Notes: generated by a model not told the origin, from the sequence alone. A stretch of DNA of 64,000 nt from Parietaria judaica (GCA_954871525.1 OX940860.1:55106724-55170723), one strand, 5' to 3'. Counted from the first letter of the stretch, positions 1 to 11,135 are shown. Numbers and translations are program-made.

Positions 1-299
1 ATATATTTAATTATATATATATATTGTAAATCGATGTGGGCCTGTATAATCTAGCCCACAGGAGTTTGACCTTGCTAGGGTTTAATATTTGCGGCATAAG
101 TTCCTAAAGTTTTGTACTTTGGCAAAAACCCTTAAATCAATCTTATCCTTTAGATCGGAGATGATTTAATATCAACCGTAGGATTAAGATGATTGATTTT
201 TGACCTAACCCTAATTCGAAAATAGTAGCTTGGTGACCAAGCTTAGGGTTTTCGAATTTGACCTAATTAATTGTATCCGTTAGATCGGTTTAAAATTTA

Positions 300-561
300 A
301 TCTTTACCGTCGGATTGGAAATTAATTAATTATATATATAATATATATTTCGAAGATAATGATATAGATAAAATCGAATTAGGCTTTTACCAAGTCTTAG
401 AATATTTGATTTTTATCCCAAATTAATTTAATCTTTACCGTCGGATTGGAAATTAATTAATTATATATATAATATATATTTCGAAGATAATGATATAGAT
501 AAAATCGAATTAGGCCTTTACCAAGTCTTAGAATATTTGATTTTTATCCCAAATTAATTTG
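300..561. repeat. 131-bp tandem duplication
   Basis: The stretch starting ATCTTTACCGTCGGATTGG at 300 recurs at 431 and is nearly identical over its length; one visible difference is AGGCTTTTACC versus AGGCCTTTACC. It lies inside the LTR fragment and looks like a recent local duplication. Confidence 0.9.
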
Positions 562-630
562 ATCCATTAGATCGGTCTACGATTAATCTAGGCCGTTGGA
601 TCTTGATAATTAATTTCGAAATTATCATAA

Positions 631-842
631 TTATATATATATATATATATATTTCGAAATTAAAATAAGTAGATAAGATTGGTTTTTTGATTTACCAAGT
701 CATTCTTATTTAATTAAATCCCTAATTAATTACATCCATTGGATTTAGATAATATTAAATCTAAACCTTTGGATTAGGATAATTAATTATATTTAATAAT
801 AATATTTCGAAAATAAATATATATATATATATATATATATAT
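631..842. repeat. TA microsatellites
   Basis: Runs of alternating T and A occur at about 631-652 and 818-842 within AT-rich LTR sequence. They are simple repeats with no other signal. Confidence 0.9.
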
Positions 843-1450
843 TCGAATTATATTTAAGTAAGAGGATAAGATTGGTTTTTGTATTTATCAAGTCTTTCTT
901 ATTTAATTAAATACAAGTTTAATTATGACCATTGGATCTAGATGAGATTAAATTTCAACCATTGGATTGAAATAATTAAAGTATTTAAATATATATAAAA
1001 TTCGAATTTTGGAGTGAAAATCTCTAATTCGGTTACGGGCCAAGTCTATAAATAGGGAGCTCATTTACAACATTCAACACACCTTTTCCCCAGAGCAAAA
1101 ACTCGAGCTCTCCCTCTCTCTCTCTAGGGTCTGCGAGTTTTCTGCCTCTGATCTCTTTTCTGGTTAAGCTTAGGAGACTATTTCTCCGGAAGCTTCAAAA
1201 GAACCTCAGTTAAATGCAAACATTTACTGCTTTCTATTTATTTCTTATATTTCGACTATGATATTAATAATGTGTTGTGAATATTAAATATGTAATATTT
1301 ATCGGATCTTGTTAAAATGGTTATTACCCGATATCCGTGCCGTTCTGATAACAAGTTTTCCGCTTTAAAATAATTTTTAAATGTTACCGGGACGGCTCGG
1401 AAGCATTTTTCGTGGTAATGGAGTAGGGAATCAAACCCCGATTTCCAACA

Positions 1451-1605
1451 AAAAATGTTATAAAAATCAAGCTTGAAATCGATACTAACGTTGAGAGGCG
1501 ACGACGGATGACTTGACGGCGACGGCGGATGACGGCGAGAAGCGTGTCGCGGCGAATCGACGGCGAGAAAGAGAGCGACGGCGATGAGCTAGGTAAAGAG
1601 GCGAG

Positions 1606-1636
<31 letters not shown>

Positions 1637-1784
1637 GCGGGAGCGACGGCGAGGACGAGAGCGAGGGCGAGGGCGGGAGTGACGACGAAGGGGTAGGAGT
1701 CGAGGGCGAGGTCGAAGGCTAGGGTTGAGAGGCGAGGTATTGGGTTTCGACGGCGCAATGAGAAAGTGAGAAAGTTAGGGTTGT
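1451..1784. repeat. purine-rich low-complexity tract with GGGCGA hexamers
   Basis: Bases 1598-1640 are about seven copies of GAGGGC, and degenerate versions run to about 1740. On the minus strand this reads as an Ala-Leu dipeptide run, a by-product of the repeat rather than a protein. The tract separates the LTR end at 1450 from the CACTA-like end. Confidence 0.75.
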
Positions 1785-2292
1785 ATACGAGACACGCCGC
1801 GGCTTGTTATAAATGATGCCGTGGCGTGTCACTAAAAACGCAATGCCGTTGCGTCTTTCAAGACACGCCGCGGCCTACTAGGATTTTTACCGCGGGTTAT
1901 GAACAACGGTTTTCAAGCTGTCGTCGTGTACCACCCATGCCACGGCGTGTCGTGGAGAATGCCGTGGCTTATCTCTAAAAAAACGACGTGCCGTGGCGTC
2001 TTTCAATACACGCCGTGGCGTACACTTTGTGGTATGAACAACGGTTTAAAAAGTGTCGTCGTGTACCACCCATGCCGCGGCATATAAACATCTTTACGAC
2101 ACATTTTCAACAACGGAAAATATGTCTGTTGTAAATTTGAGAGCATGCCGTGGCGTGCGACGGCGTGCCGCGGCGTGACTCGATTTTCAACCATGGAAAA
2201 AAAATTCCATGGTAGAAACTTGGATATCGACCATGGAAAAAAAAAAATCCGTGGTTGAAACACCGTGGTAGGATCAACAATTTGTACTAGTG
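1785..2292. mobile_element. right end of a CACTA-like DNA transposon (partial)
   Basis: The sequence ends TTTGTACTAGTG at 2281-2292. Its reverse complement, CACTAGTACAAA, is a CACTA-type terminus. Just inside are many short subterminal repeats built on GCCGTGGCGTG and GCCGCGGC, the same style as in the better preserved X1 element at 16854-20234. No matching left terminus was found upstream, so this is an end fragment or the left side was lost. No transposase is visible. Confidence 0.5.
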
Positions 2293-2700
2293 AGTATTAA
2301 AGCAAGATATTTATATAAGTTCAAAACTACATATTTAATAAATACAAGACATAATTGTATACAACAAACACATTTGTAACTTTAATATGTAGGTGAAATG
2401 TATAATATTAACTCACTTTATTAGTTGAAGTGTATAATATTAAGTCAAATTATTATGTGAAGTTAATTAAGTGTGTAATATTATTAAGTGAATATGTATG
2501 TTAATTGTATATGTATGATAACAAATTTGATATTAGTTGAAGTGTATAATATTAAATTAATATGTATATTAAGTGTATATGTATGTTAGGTGAAGTTAAC
2601 ATGTATGTTAAGTGCATAAATTATTTGAAGTGTATAATATTAAGTTAAATTATTAGGTGAAGTGTATGTGTATGTTAAGTGTGAATGTATGATATTAGTT
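2293..2700. repeat. AT-rich degenerate repeat
   Basis: Imperfect copies of a phrase like GTGAAGTGTATAATATTAAGT recur about every 60-80 bases between 2393 and 2660. No coding or structural signal is seen. Confidence 0.5.
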
Positions 2701-2712
2701 GAATAACAAAAA

Positions 2713-2755
2713 GTCCCACGTTGATAGATGACAAGAGTTTGGTGATGTTTATATA
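2713..2755 (+). promoter_or_regulatory. USE-plus-TATA pair resembling a plant snRNA promoter
   Basis: GTCCCACGTTG at 2713-2723 matches 9 of 11 positions of the plant upstream sequence element RTCCCACATCG. TTTATATA follows at 2748-2755, 24 nt after it. In plant snRNA genes this shorter spacing is typical of Pol III promoters, and the longer spacing of Pol II. I recognise no snRNA downstream, and such pairs also occur in retroelement or pseudogene copies. Confidence 0.35.
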
Positions 2756-3429
2756 CCAAATATTAGGGACAAGGGTTTGGGCCCTTGGGTCATAGGATTT
2801 TGTGGATTGGGGAGGACTCACAGAAATGTTACACCGCCGCCGCCGCCGGCCGTGGCGGGGCGGGGTGGGGTGGGGTGCTCTTGTGTGAGTATAATTATTT
2901 TTGCCGAAAGTTTAATTGGTATTTTTGCCGAAATCTACCAAAAAATATGATTTTTACCGAAATTCCAACCATTTTTCGCAATTTTTACACTAAAAAACGG
3001 CAAGAGATTTTCCACCCCCGTGCCCATGCGAATTTCACAAAATTTGGTAAAACGACAACGAAATGGCAGGAATTTCGAACCGCATTTCTCTGAAAAACAA
3101 ATTTCGAGCGAATTTGGCATGGAAATTCTCGAAATTTAATACCTTAGGTAAACGTAAGAAAAAGTTACACGACACATAATAGAGTCCACCGTTGGCTTTG
3201 ACCCTCCTAGGCCCTAACTGCGAATTACGAAGCTAAACGCCCATGTCGTCATCATGGAATATGCCAAGTTGCCAACACAATATCATGGAATAATTAACAA
3301 TGAAATCGCAAATCCATGATCCAACGAAAACAAAATACAGCATAAAGTTTTATTGTAAAATTTTATAACCGTTACTTATATATTAACAGTCCCTTCTTTA
3401 ATAGTAGTTTTATTTGAATAAATTTTATA
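2756..3429. other. no recognisable gene
   Basis: This stretch has a short CCG run at about 2834-2850 followed by G-rich sequence, then phrases such as TTTTGCCGAAA and GAAATTC on both strands. Open frames on both strands are short and low in complexity. I assign nothing here. Confidence 0.5.
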
Positions 3430-3709
3430 CATATACTCTTGGGTTTGTTTTTCATCTTCTTAATAGAAGAACACAGTAAACAAATTGATGAATTTGCTTA
3501 GCTCAACGAGGAGCAGCATACATGCTTTTATTAATAGGCAAGATGCCACAATGAAGCTATATCGTGTACATAGCTAATTGGCTAGAATATACCAGAAGAG
3601 AAAAGAATATTCACAGCTGGGAATGTACGAACAAGTGGTCCCAAAGCTAGAAAATATTATAAAATAAATAGAAATAATATAACGCATAGTAATCCATGTT
3701 TATGGTTTA
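3430..3709 (-). repeat. C1 3' LTR remnant
   Basis: On the minus strand the polypurine tract GAGGGGGGA sits just before TATTAAACC near 3709, the expected position of an LTR start. The usual TG is apparently changed to TA. Sequence to about 3430 is AT-rich and ends in a TTCTTCTATTAAGAAG-like phrase. The far boundary is a guess. Confidence 0.45.
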
Positions 3710-4200
3710 ATATCCCCCCTCAAGCGAACGGTTGTAGGAACAATTGTGAGCATGATGCGTAATGAGTGGAACCGTGATGATGGAAGAGGCTTGGTCATGA
3801 TGTCGGCGAGTTGTTCTTCGGAAGGCGTGTATTGAACTAAGAGAGAACGGGAAAGGACACGTTCCCGGACAAAATGATAGTCTATTTCAATATGCTTGGT
3901 TCTCGCGTGCATGACCGGGTTTGCAGCAAGGTGTAGGGCGCTAATGTTGTCACATAGTAGTGTGGGAGGCTGTGCCAGAGGTATATGTAGTTCATGAAGA
4001 AGTTGTTGGACCCATAACAATTCTGCCGCTGCGTTGGCTAAGCCACGGTATTCGGATTCAGTGCTTGACCGGGACACCACTTTCTGCTTTGTTGAGGACC
4101 ATGATATGAGATTAGGTCCAAGGAATGTGCAGTACCCACTGGTGCTACGACGGTCATCGATGCTCGAGGCCCAATCCGCATCGGTGAAGATAGAGAGCGT
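3709..4200 (-). pseudogene. C1 Copia RNase H remnant
   Basis: The minus-strand reading contains the Copia RNase H signature: an ADWASS block near 4165, [60 protein letters not shown], and the C-terminal [11 protein letters not shown]. The acidic residues in ADW, ESEY and CDN are present. The fold is open through this stretch and ends in RGDIKP just before the polypurine tract. Its upstream side carries an 18-19 bp duplication (AGATAGAGAGCGTGAATGA, 4186-4224) that breaks the link to RT. Confidence 0.85.
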
Positions 4201-5133
4201 GAATGAAGATAGAGAGCGTGAATGACCGACAAGCGGTGAGTGAGAGACCGAATGATGGGGTACCTTTACGATATCGTATAATCCTTTTCACAGCGACTAA
4301 GTGCGAGGTTGTGGGAGCATGCATAAACTGACAAACTTTTCCAACAGCGTAGCTAAGGTCCGGTCGGGTAATCGTACAATACTGTAAGGCGCCAACTAAT
4401 TGCCGATAAGCTGTTGGGTCAGTGAGAGGATCGCCCTCATGGAGCGACAACGATGTTTGTGAGGCCATTGGAGTTGGAGCAGATTTGCTATCGAGCATGT
4501 CAGTACGGACAAGTAAATCCTTCATGTATTTTTGTTGACATAGATGGATTCCGAGGAGGTTCGAGTGACTTCAATCCCTAGAAAAAAATGAAGTGCTCCA
4601 AGATCCTTGAGGGAAAATTGGGAATCAAGCCGAGAAATGATAGAACTAACCAGTTTTTGTGAGCTCCCAGTTATGATAATATCGTCCACGTAGATTAGCA
4701 CTATAATGGTAATGGTACCGGTAATGTAAGTGAACATAGAAGTGTCGGCTTTCGAGTTCGTGAAGCCCCATTGCACTAGACATCGGCTTAACTTAAGATA
4801 CCATGCACGTGGACTTTGTTTGAGACCGTAAAGGGATTTGTGAAGTTTACACACATGATTTTCTCGATTGGGATCGACAAAACCGAGCGGTTGGCTTATG
4901 TAGACTTCCTCCATTAAATCACCGTTGAGAAATGCATTGTGGACATCAAGTTGCCGTATAGGCCAATTGAGCGCTATAGCAACACAAAGTACAACTCGAA
5001 CTGTCGTAGGCTTCACTACCGGGCTGAATGTGTCAAAGTAATCGAGGCCCAGTGTTTGTAGGAATCCCTTTGCAACTAAACGAGCCTTGTGGCGTTCGAT
5101 CGATCCGTCGGGTTTTAGTTTGAGCTTGTAAAC
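4200..5133 (-). pseudogene. C1 Copia reverse transcriptase remnant
   Basis: The Copia RT (RVT_2 type) is readable in order. [10 protein letters not shown] and FDTFSPVVK lie near 5080-5030, followed by [31 protein letters not shown], the catalytic [11 protein letters not shown] near 4690, and LHFFLGIEV. It starts just after a TAG stop (5134-5136) that separates it from the integrase frame. A frameshift near 4555 moves the remainder (SAPTPMASQ through YAVGKVCQFMHAP) to another frame. It is non-functional as it stands. Confidence 0.9.
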
Positions 5134-6200
5134 CTATTTACAGCCGATGATCTTGTGAGAAGATGGAGCAGGAACAAGTGTCCACGTGTTGTTCCGAAAG
5201 AGTGCTTGGACCTCTGGTTTCATTGCATTTTGCCACGACTCGTGTTTGCTGGCTTGTTTGAACGTCACTGGTTCGAGCAGTGGTGCAGATAAATTGGCGT
5301 CAAGCTGTGCCAAAAAGGACCGTGGTTTGAAGATCCCACGCTTAGAGCGAGTAATCATAGAGTGAGTGTTGACAGCTTCCGAGACCTGTGAATCATTAGT
5401 AGCAGGAGAAATAGTAGTTCCAATTGGTAAATCACATACTGGAACAGGAACTTGGATTGGGCTTGGTGTTGGGGAAGGAGTTTGACATGTTGTAGGCACT
5501 GGTTGTGAATCTTGTGGGGAAAATGGAGGTGTAATTGGAGTTGTGGGGCTGATGGGACACGATGGTGGACTATGTAGTGTTTGGAGAGTGGAGTTTGGCA
5601 CTGGAGGAGAGTGATGGGGTTGGCTTTGTAATGGAGCAAAGAGAAATAAAGACTCATTAAAGATTACATGGCGAGAAATGTAAACCCGACCAGTATCTTT
5701 ATTGAGACACAAATAACTCTTATGATGGTTGCTAAAGCCAAGTAACACGCATGTTGTGGATCGGTATTGGAGCTTGTTAGAATTATAGGGACGGAGGAAG
5801 GGAAAACAAGCGCAGCCAAATACACGAATAAATTCGTACGATGGAGATTTGCGATAGAGAGTTTCGTACGGAGAGATATGATTGAGGACCGGTGTAGGGA
5901 GACGATTTATAATGTAAGTCGCCGATTGAAAAGAATAAGGCCAGTACATTTGGGAAACTGAAGAATTAGCAAGGAGAGAGAGACCGACTTCGACAACATG
6001 TCGATTTTTACGCTCGACACGACCATTTTTCTGTGGAGTAATGGGACATGGATGACGATGGTGAACACCAAGGTTGTCGAGAAAGTTTTTAATGGGCCGA
6101 TATTCCCCACCCCAGTCGGTTTGAAGACACTTGATCTTGCGCTCAAATTGTGTTTAAACAAGATTTTTAAATTTGATAGATGTGGGAAAAGTTTCATCTT
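5134..6200 (-). pseudogene. C1 Copia integrase C-terminal part and connector
   Basis: Minus-strand reading from 6200 shows TDWGGEYRPIKNFL (core Asp), PITPQKNGRVERKNRH (core Glu), then the Copia integrase tail WPYSFQSATYIINRLP, SPYETLYRKSP, FGCACFPFLRPYN, VFLGFS-like, and YISRHVIFNES. A Ser/Pro/Thr-rich connector of about 100 residues leads to the RT entry motif TWTLVP. A TAA stop lies near 6158 and a TAG at 5134-5136. The HHCC finger and the first catalytic Asp are absent because the element is truncated near 6200. Confidence 0.9.
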
Positions 6201-6344
6201 TTGTTTTAAGAAGATATAGCCATGTAAAGCGGAGTTATAAAATTAAAGTTACGGAATTTTGAAATTTAATATAACAAGATAATAAAATATTTAAATAAAA
6301 ATAAAAATAAAAAACAAAAAGGAGGAGAAAGACACGTAAAACCA

Positions 6345-6590
6345 TTAAAATAACTTTCTCCAAAAGCATCAATGAGATGCTTTTCATTTTTGCCTATTAA
6401 AAAATAAAAATTATTTAGGAAGTAATTTTATTTTAACTTACCAAACACAATTTTCTCTCTAAAATTAAAATAACTTTCTCCAAAAGCATCAATGAGATAC
6501 TTTTCATTTTTGCCTATTAAAAAATACAAATTATTTAGGAAGTAATTTTATTTTAACTTACCAATCACAATTTTCTCCCTAAAATTAAGG
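6345..6590. repeat. 120-bp tandem duplication
   Basis: TAACTTTCTCCAAAAGCATC occurs at 6351 and again at 6471, and the 120-bp unit around it is nearly identical in both copies (GAGATGC versus GAGATAC, AATAAAAATT versus AATACAAATT). Confidence 0.9.
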
Positions 6591-6612
6591 AAAAAACAAA
6601 AGCGCCTCTTTA

Positions 6613-6660
6613 GAAGCAATATCAAACTGGCCCTAGAAGCAATATCAAACTGGCCCTAGG
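6613..6660. repeat. 22-bp direct duplication
   Basis: AGAAGCAATATCAAACTGG followed by CCCT occurs twice head to tail. The phrase resembles the ends of some plant hAT-type MITEs, but I found no matching opposite terminus. Confidence 0.7.
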
Positions 6661-7027
6661 TCGATGAGAATGGGGAAGAGAAAAGAGGAGGTGACACCTT
6701 GCTTAGTGACTAATCATGGTAACAAATAGACACGTAGCAATTATAAGGCAAGCTTTGAAAAATTTCCTACCAACCCCTATTGTAAATAAAAATGATAAAA
6801 TTAACCCTTTATACATTGGTGTAAAATTTTGGCTATTACAAATATTCTTAAACATTTAAAAAAAAAAAAACTTAAAATTATAAAATTGTAAATATTTTAT
6901 TTTCGTTTCCAAGTTTAAGATTCACTTCTACGTTTAAAGTTTTTTTTGGTCATTTTTGTAATTTTATGTACTAAAATTCACATCTTCAATTGATGAAAAA
7001 TAACCCAAAAAATAATAATGTGAAAGG

Positions 7028-7770
7028 GTTTATTCCTTAAGACCGGGTTTGGGCCCACACGGGCCAACAATAATTAACATGATTACTTAAATACTTTACG
7101 GGCTCTGAGGAAAACCATAAGTCTATAAATATGAGGTTTAGGGTTAAACCTCATTAACGCAATTAAGCAATCAGAATAACAGAGAAACCCTTGCTCCATC
7201 TCTCCCCTCTCTCTAGCCGCGCTGCCAACGAACTCCTCCTCGTGACTAGTGTCGTCGCCTAAGACTCCACCGTGGAATTATTGTTTCTTGTCATATCTCC
7301 GGCGATAATCCAGCCTCAGATGTATACACGATCATGTGAATATGGTTTATTCCTTAAGATCGGGTTTGGACCCACACGGGGTCGGCAATAATTAATATGA
7401 TTAAATAAATACTTCATGAGCTTTGAGGAAAACCCTAAGTCTATAAATATGAGGTTTACGGTTTATTTCTTAAAATCGGGTTTGGGCCTAGACGGGTCGG
7501 CAATAATTAATATGATTAATTAAATACTTTACGGGCTTTGAGGAACACCCTAAGTCTATAAATATGAGGTTTAGGGAATTAAACCTCATTTAAGCAATTA
7601 AGCAACTAGAATAATAGAGAAACACTTGCTCCATCTCTCCCCTTCTCTAGCCGCGCGGCCGACAAGCTCCTCCTCGGGATATGCGTCGTCGCCTTAGAAT
7701 CCACCGTGGAATCACTGTTTCTCTGTCATATCTCTGGCGATAATCCAGCCTTTGTTGTCTCCATGATTGT
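7028..7770 (+). repeat. three LTR-like units, each with a TATA box
   Basis: A unit starting GTTTATTCCTTAAGACCGGG begins at 7028, about 7345 and 7460. Units 1 and 3 are about 290 bp and unit 2 is cut to about 115 bp. Each has GTCTATAAATATGAGG. Units 1 and 3 continue into ACAGAGAAAC, CTTGCTCCATCTCTCCCC, CTCTAGCCGCG, and CATATCTC-GGCGATAATCCAGCC, which looks like promoter plus leader of an LTR. No primer-binding site, coding region or target duplication is visible, so the parent element is unknown; a small TRIM-like element is possible. Confidence 0.6.
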
Positions 7771-8240
7771 AGGTGTTCTGGTCTTGAGGTTGACACTGAT
7801 AGAGGCTTTACTCGTTGATTAAAGCTTCGTGCTCGAAGATAGACGATGAGGAATTCCGGGAAAAAGTTCAAGCACGTAACACGAGATATATTTAATTCTA
7901 CGCTATGTGGTTCATCGATATAATATTTATAAGAGTTAATTGTGGCCAAAAGACCGAACCATTGGCCAAATTCTCTCCCGTGTACCCAACTTCCATGAAT
8001 AGCGGCAATAATACCCAAACTCAGTCTTTGGGAGTTGACCGAACCGAGGAAATCTGTCCATGTGGTTGTTAGCCTTTGCCACATGGCATGCCTCATGGCA
8101 CTTGGCTGCCACGTGGCAAGACTCGTAATTATTTAAATAATTTTTTCAAATATTATTTTTTTAAACTTTTTAAATTTTTTTTTAAAAATAAATTTTTTTT
8201 CAATAATAACTAATAATGAATATTTAAATTTAAATATGCA

Positions 8241-8758
8241 TTATTGGTTTTTATTATTAAATATAATTATTCATTTTAGAAAAGTGGGTCAAACGAAGTA
8301 AAGAAAGGAAAAAAATCCCCTTCCACGGTTCACTCAAGCTCCGCCTCCGATCCGGTTCACGGGCGGAACGAAATTGCTTAATATGTTTAGTAATAATAAA
8401 TAATAATCATATGATTATTTAATGACAATTTGAAAAAAAATATATTGAAAAAGCATATTAAACAGTTATTATTATAAAATGCCAGCACAAAAATATATCA
8501 TGCAAACAAATAAAAATAATTTTACGTTAAATATAAATATGACTACTGATTTTTTTATTAAGTGGTGTGTATTTAATTATGTCTTGACTTTTTAAACAAT
8601 AAGTATGTGTTTATTGTTTATTATTATTAAACATATTAAACAATTTTATTCGACGCATGAACCGAATCGGAAACGGAGTTCAAGTGAACCGTGAATAGTG
8701 ATTTTTATTTCGTTCTACCCACTTTTTAAAAAAATAAATAATTATAACCAATAATGAT
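8241..8758. repeat. internal palindrome of the foldback element
   Basis: The left arm (about 8241-8440) holds CATTATTGG, AAAAGTGGGT, CACGGTTCACT, CTCCG, CGATCCGGTTCA and TTTAATATGTTTA-like phrases. The right arm (about 8580-8758) repeats them as the reverse complement. Arms of about 150-190 bp flank an AT-rich loop. The palindrome forms the centre of the larger foldback element. Confidence 0.75.
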
Positions 8759-8760
8759 AT

Positions 8761-10412
8761 TGTTAATGCTTTAAAATTGCTTTAACTGAGAATCGGATCC
8801 AAGGTTCGGGTCCGGAGAGTGACCCGTTGAACGCGTGGATAATTGGATGCTGAGTCAACGCGGGATGACTAATGATCGTCAAAGCTGGAGGCGAATCTGT
8901 CGTCTTAGATGAGTCTCCGAGCTGTCCTTGGCGATCCTCGGCAAACTTCCATCATGGTGACGAAGTCCGGATTACGGCGAAGCTCCTCGTCGGGTTTCCC
9001 TCGTGTTGGCGAAGTCCGGGCGAGGTCCTTGTCTTGGCGAAGCTCCTCGTCTGGGCGAAGTCCTTGTCTTGGCGATCTCCTCGTCTAAGTGAACTCCGGT
9101 CTTGATAAAGCTCCGAGCTGGTCTTGATGAGCGTTGACTTGACGTGGTTGTCTCCGACGAACCTCTGAGTAAGGATGTATCCATAGAGTTGGATCCATGG
9201 CGAACCCCAGGCTCAAGGTCGTTGGCCTTGGCGGCGGCGTCCTTGATGGCAAGACGTTCCTGTAACCTGCACATGTAGAACACGTCTAGGAGAATCGGAG
9301 GATTGAACCTCCGACGCCTCTGTGACGCTTGTCATTGTATATGCTCGAAGACAGGGAAAAGATAAAGGGTAAAAATATTTGATGCCGCACCTCGTGAAAG
9401 GCTGCCTACGTACCCTTTAAAGGGATCAGGTCATCACGTAGTTCAAAGTGGAAGGTTAGGGCATACGTACCTGAGTTTGCCTGGGCAAGCTGGGAGCTGA
9501 TTGCAGAGACGGGGGTCTCTGCCGACGTAGCTAGATGGCGAAGCTAGTTGCATCAACTAGGTGCCAGAGCTAGGAGCCGTTGAGTCAACATGCCGCAGAT
9601 GGCATGTCTGGGCATCGATGTCAACGACCCTTGGCAACCAAGGGCCCTTACCTTGACAAAGATCGGGCGTCGACATGGATCTAAGGTCGGCAGGGCACGA
9701 CGTCCGCCATGGATGAGAGTTTCATCCTTGTACCTGACGAGCCAAGATATGCTAGACTCCGAGGAGCAGGGTTTCGGCACTCAACTCGCAGGGAGAAGGC
9801 GAATTCTACATAGAGAAGCTCTCATTTTAGAGAGAGAATTCCAAGTGTAGAAAATTCCCCAAATGAGGAGGAGAAGCTTCCTATTTATAAGAAAATGTGG
9901 TGACCATTTCTCCCTGAATTAGGGAGATGATTGGTGTGTCGTTCCTTGGTGACCAAGTAAAGGTGTGCCATTTGCCTTGTCGCCTCGTCGCCTTGTCGGC
10001 TCGTCGCCTTGTCGGCTTGTCGTCTTCGTCGGCCATGTCGGCTTCATTGGCCATGTCGCCTTGTCATCTTCATTGGCCATGTCGCCTCGTCGTCGGCCAT
10101 GTCGCCTCTTCGTCTTCGTCGGTCACGTCGCCTTGTCGGCCTCGTCGGCCACGTTGCTTTGTCGGCCTCGTCGGCCACGTCGCTTCGTCGGCCTTGTCGC
10201 CGGTGGTCTTGAGGGATGTCATCGCTTAACTGGCCGCACCGACCAGCTCTCAGGGATGTCCCTTTGTCGTTCCGGCTCCGTCTTCGGGCCCGATCCTTCG
10301 GGCTTCGCCAGATGGGCTTTGAATTGGGCTAAACGAGCCTTGACTTTTCCAGCGGGCTTTGACTTTTGTCAATAGGGCCCAAATTTTACATATCTCTAAC
10401 ATTGCATATAAC
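8761..10412 (-). repeat. G1 3' LTR
   Basis: It runs TGTTAATGC at 8761 to ATATAACA at 10412 on the plus strand, so its minus-strand ends are TGTTATAT and GCATTAACA. The minus-strand TATA box TATAAATA is the complement of 9882-9889. The U3 part (9960-10215) is a degenerate array of GACGAGGCGAC-type units. The U5 side matches G2 and G3 closely (CTTGGATCCGATTCTCAGTT in the element's sense), while the U3 side differs from theirs. Confidence 0.9.
9960..10215 (-). repeat. short-unit tandem array inside the G1 3' LTR
   Basis: Plus-strand phrases TCGCCTTGTCGGC, TCGTCGGCCATG and CTCGTCGGCCACG repeat about 15 times with 9-12 bp spacing. The same kind of array lies in every G-family LTR. Open frames through it give only Arg/Leu/Ser low-complexity peptides. 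Confidence 0.8.
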
Positions 10413-10789
10413 ATTAACCTCCCAATTTCTTGGGTAATTGTATTGCGCGAGAAAGTTTTCTTTTTAAAGCTTAAGGCAACTTGTGTTATTTGGCGAGGAT
10501 CCGGGTTGTCAGAGATTTTAGTCTCCTCTCCTTCCTCCTAAGGAACTGCAAATTTCCTTTAACTGGGTGTTTGTAAAATATTTTTTTGAAAATATTCACA
10601 TAATAAGTGTGGAAATAATTCGAGCATAGCCAAAGACATAAGCGAATATCGTAGGGTCGTCACCCTTTTTTTTAACCTGCAACTAGTATAGGTTGTCCGT
10701 AGACGATTGTATGACTTTGCTCGCCGGGTAGCTAATCCGACGAGTAAGCTATGCCAAATGGCGAGGGTGCTCTTTTTGAGAGGCTTATC
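10413..10789 (-). other. G1 3' untranslated region with polypurine tract
   Basis: Next to the 3' LTR the minus strand reads CAAGAAATTGGGAGGTTAA (complement of 10413-10431), the polypurine tract. The rest aligns with two separate parts of G2: its segment just before the 3' LTR (about 52640-52866) and a segment near 48380-48450. The roughly 4 kb between them in G2, including the opposite-strand gene, is missing here. The joint is near 10650. Confidence 0.75.
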
Positions 10790-11135
10790 TATAGGCGGGA
10801 TTAGTTCCGGCCTATTGGGGAACTCGGGATTTGTTTCCTAAGCCGGCGGGATTAGTTTCCGGCCTTTCGTGAAACTCGGGATTTGTTTCCTGAGCCGGCG
10901 GGATTAGTTTCCGGCCTTCTGTGGAACTCGGGATTTGTTTCCTGAGCCGGCGGGATTAGTTTCCGGCCTTCTGTGGAACTCGAGATTTGTTTCCTGAGCC
11001 GGCAGGATTAGTTTCCGGCCTTCTGTGGAACTCGGGATTTGTTTCCTGAGCCGGCTGGATTAGTTTCCGGCCTTTTGTGGAAATCTCGGGATTAGTTTCC
11101 GGAGACGGCGGGATTAGTTTACGGCCTTTCGGTGC
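10790..11135 (-). repeat. 52-bp tandem array in the 3' region of G1
   Basis: A unit with GGCGGGATTAGTTTCCGGCC and CTCGGGATTTGTTTCCTGAG repeats with starts at 10844, 10896, 10948, 11000, 11052 and about 11106, giving six to seven copies. It sits downstream of the aRNH end in the element's sense, the same position as the different arrays in G2 and T1. Confidence 0.9.

Larger units (their letters stand above)
1..1450 (+). repeat. 3' part of a long Copia-type LTR, cut by the window edge
   Basis: Bases 1010-1450 align by eye with the ends of the two C2 LTRs (41640-42223 and 60540-61115). They share a TATA box in CTATAAATAGGGAGCTC, a CACACCTTTTCCCCAGAG stretch, a pyrimidine-rich leader, TTTACTGCTTTCTATTTATTT, and the terminal TTCCAACA. 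No primer-binding site follows position 1450, so this is a 3' LTR, a solo LTR or a fragment. The upstream 1000 bases are AT-rich with repeated 'ccgttggatt' phrases like those inside the C2 LTRs. The family link is inferred from visual alignment. Confidence 0.7.
3430..6200 (-). mobile_element. C1: 5'-truncated Ty1/Copia retrotransposon
   Basis: Read on the minus strand, this holds the end of integrase, reverse transcriptase, RNase H, a polypurine tract (complement of 3710-3722) and part of a 3' LTR. The domain order integrase then RT then RNase H is diagnostic of Copia. Gag, protease, the integrase zinc finger and the 5' LTR are missing; homology stops near 6200. Frameshifts and nonsense codons show it is dead. 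Confidence 0.9.
6201..7027. other. AT-rich sequence without a gene
   Basis: Apart from the duplications annotated at 6345-6590 and 6613-6660, this stretch is AT-rich spacer with homopolymer runs (poly-A at about 6857-6870). No coding or transposon termini are recognised. Confidence 0.6.

Noticed and set aside
1384..1758. Minus-strand open frame rich in Ala-Leu pairs
   Set aside because: It is the translation of GAGGGC hexamers, has no domain, and lies between two transposon pieces.
7647..8096. Minus-strand 149-codon frame
   Set aside because: It spans the end of an LTR-like unit and the arm of the foldback element; no domain and no continuity with a gene.
9927..10375. Several plus-strand Arg/Leu/Ser frames in G1 LTRs (also at 14858-15166 and, on both strands, in the G2/G3 LTR arrays)
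   Set aside because: They translate the short-unit LTR array in several frames at once and have no conserved domain.
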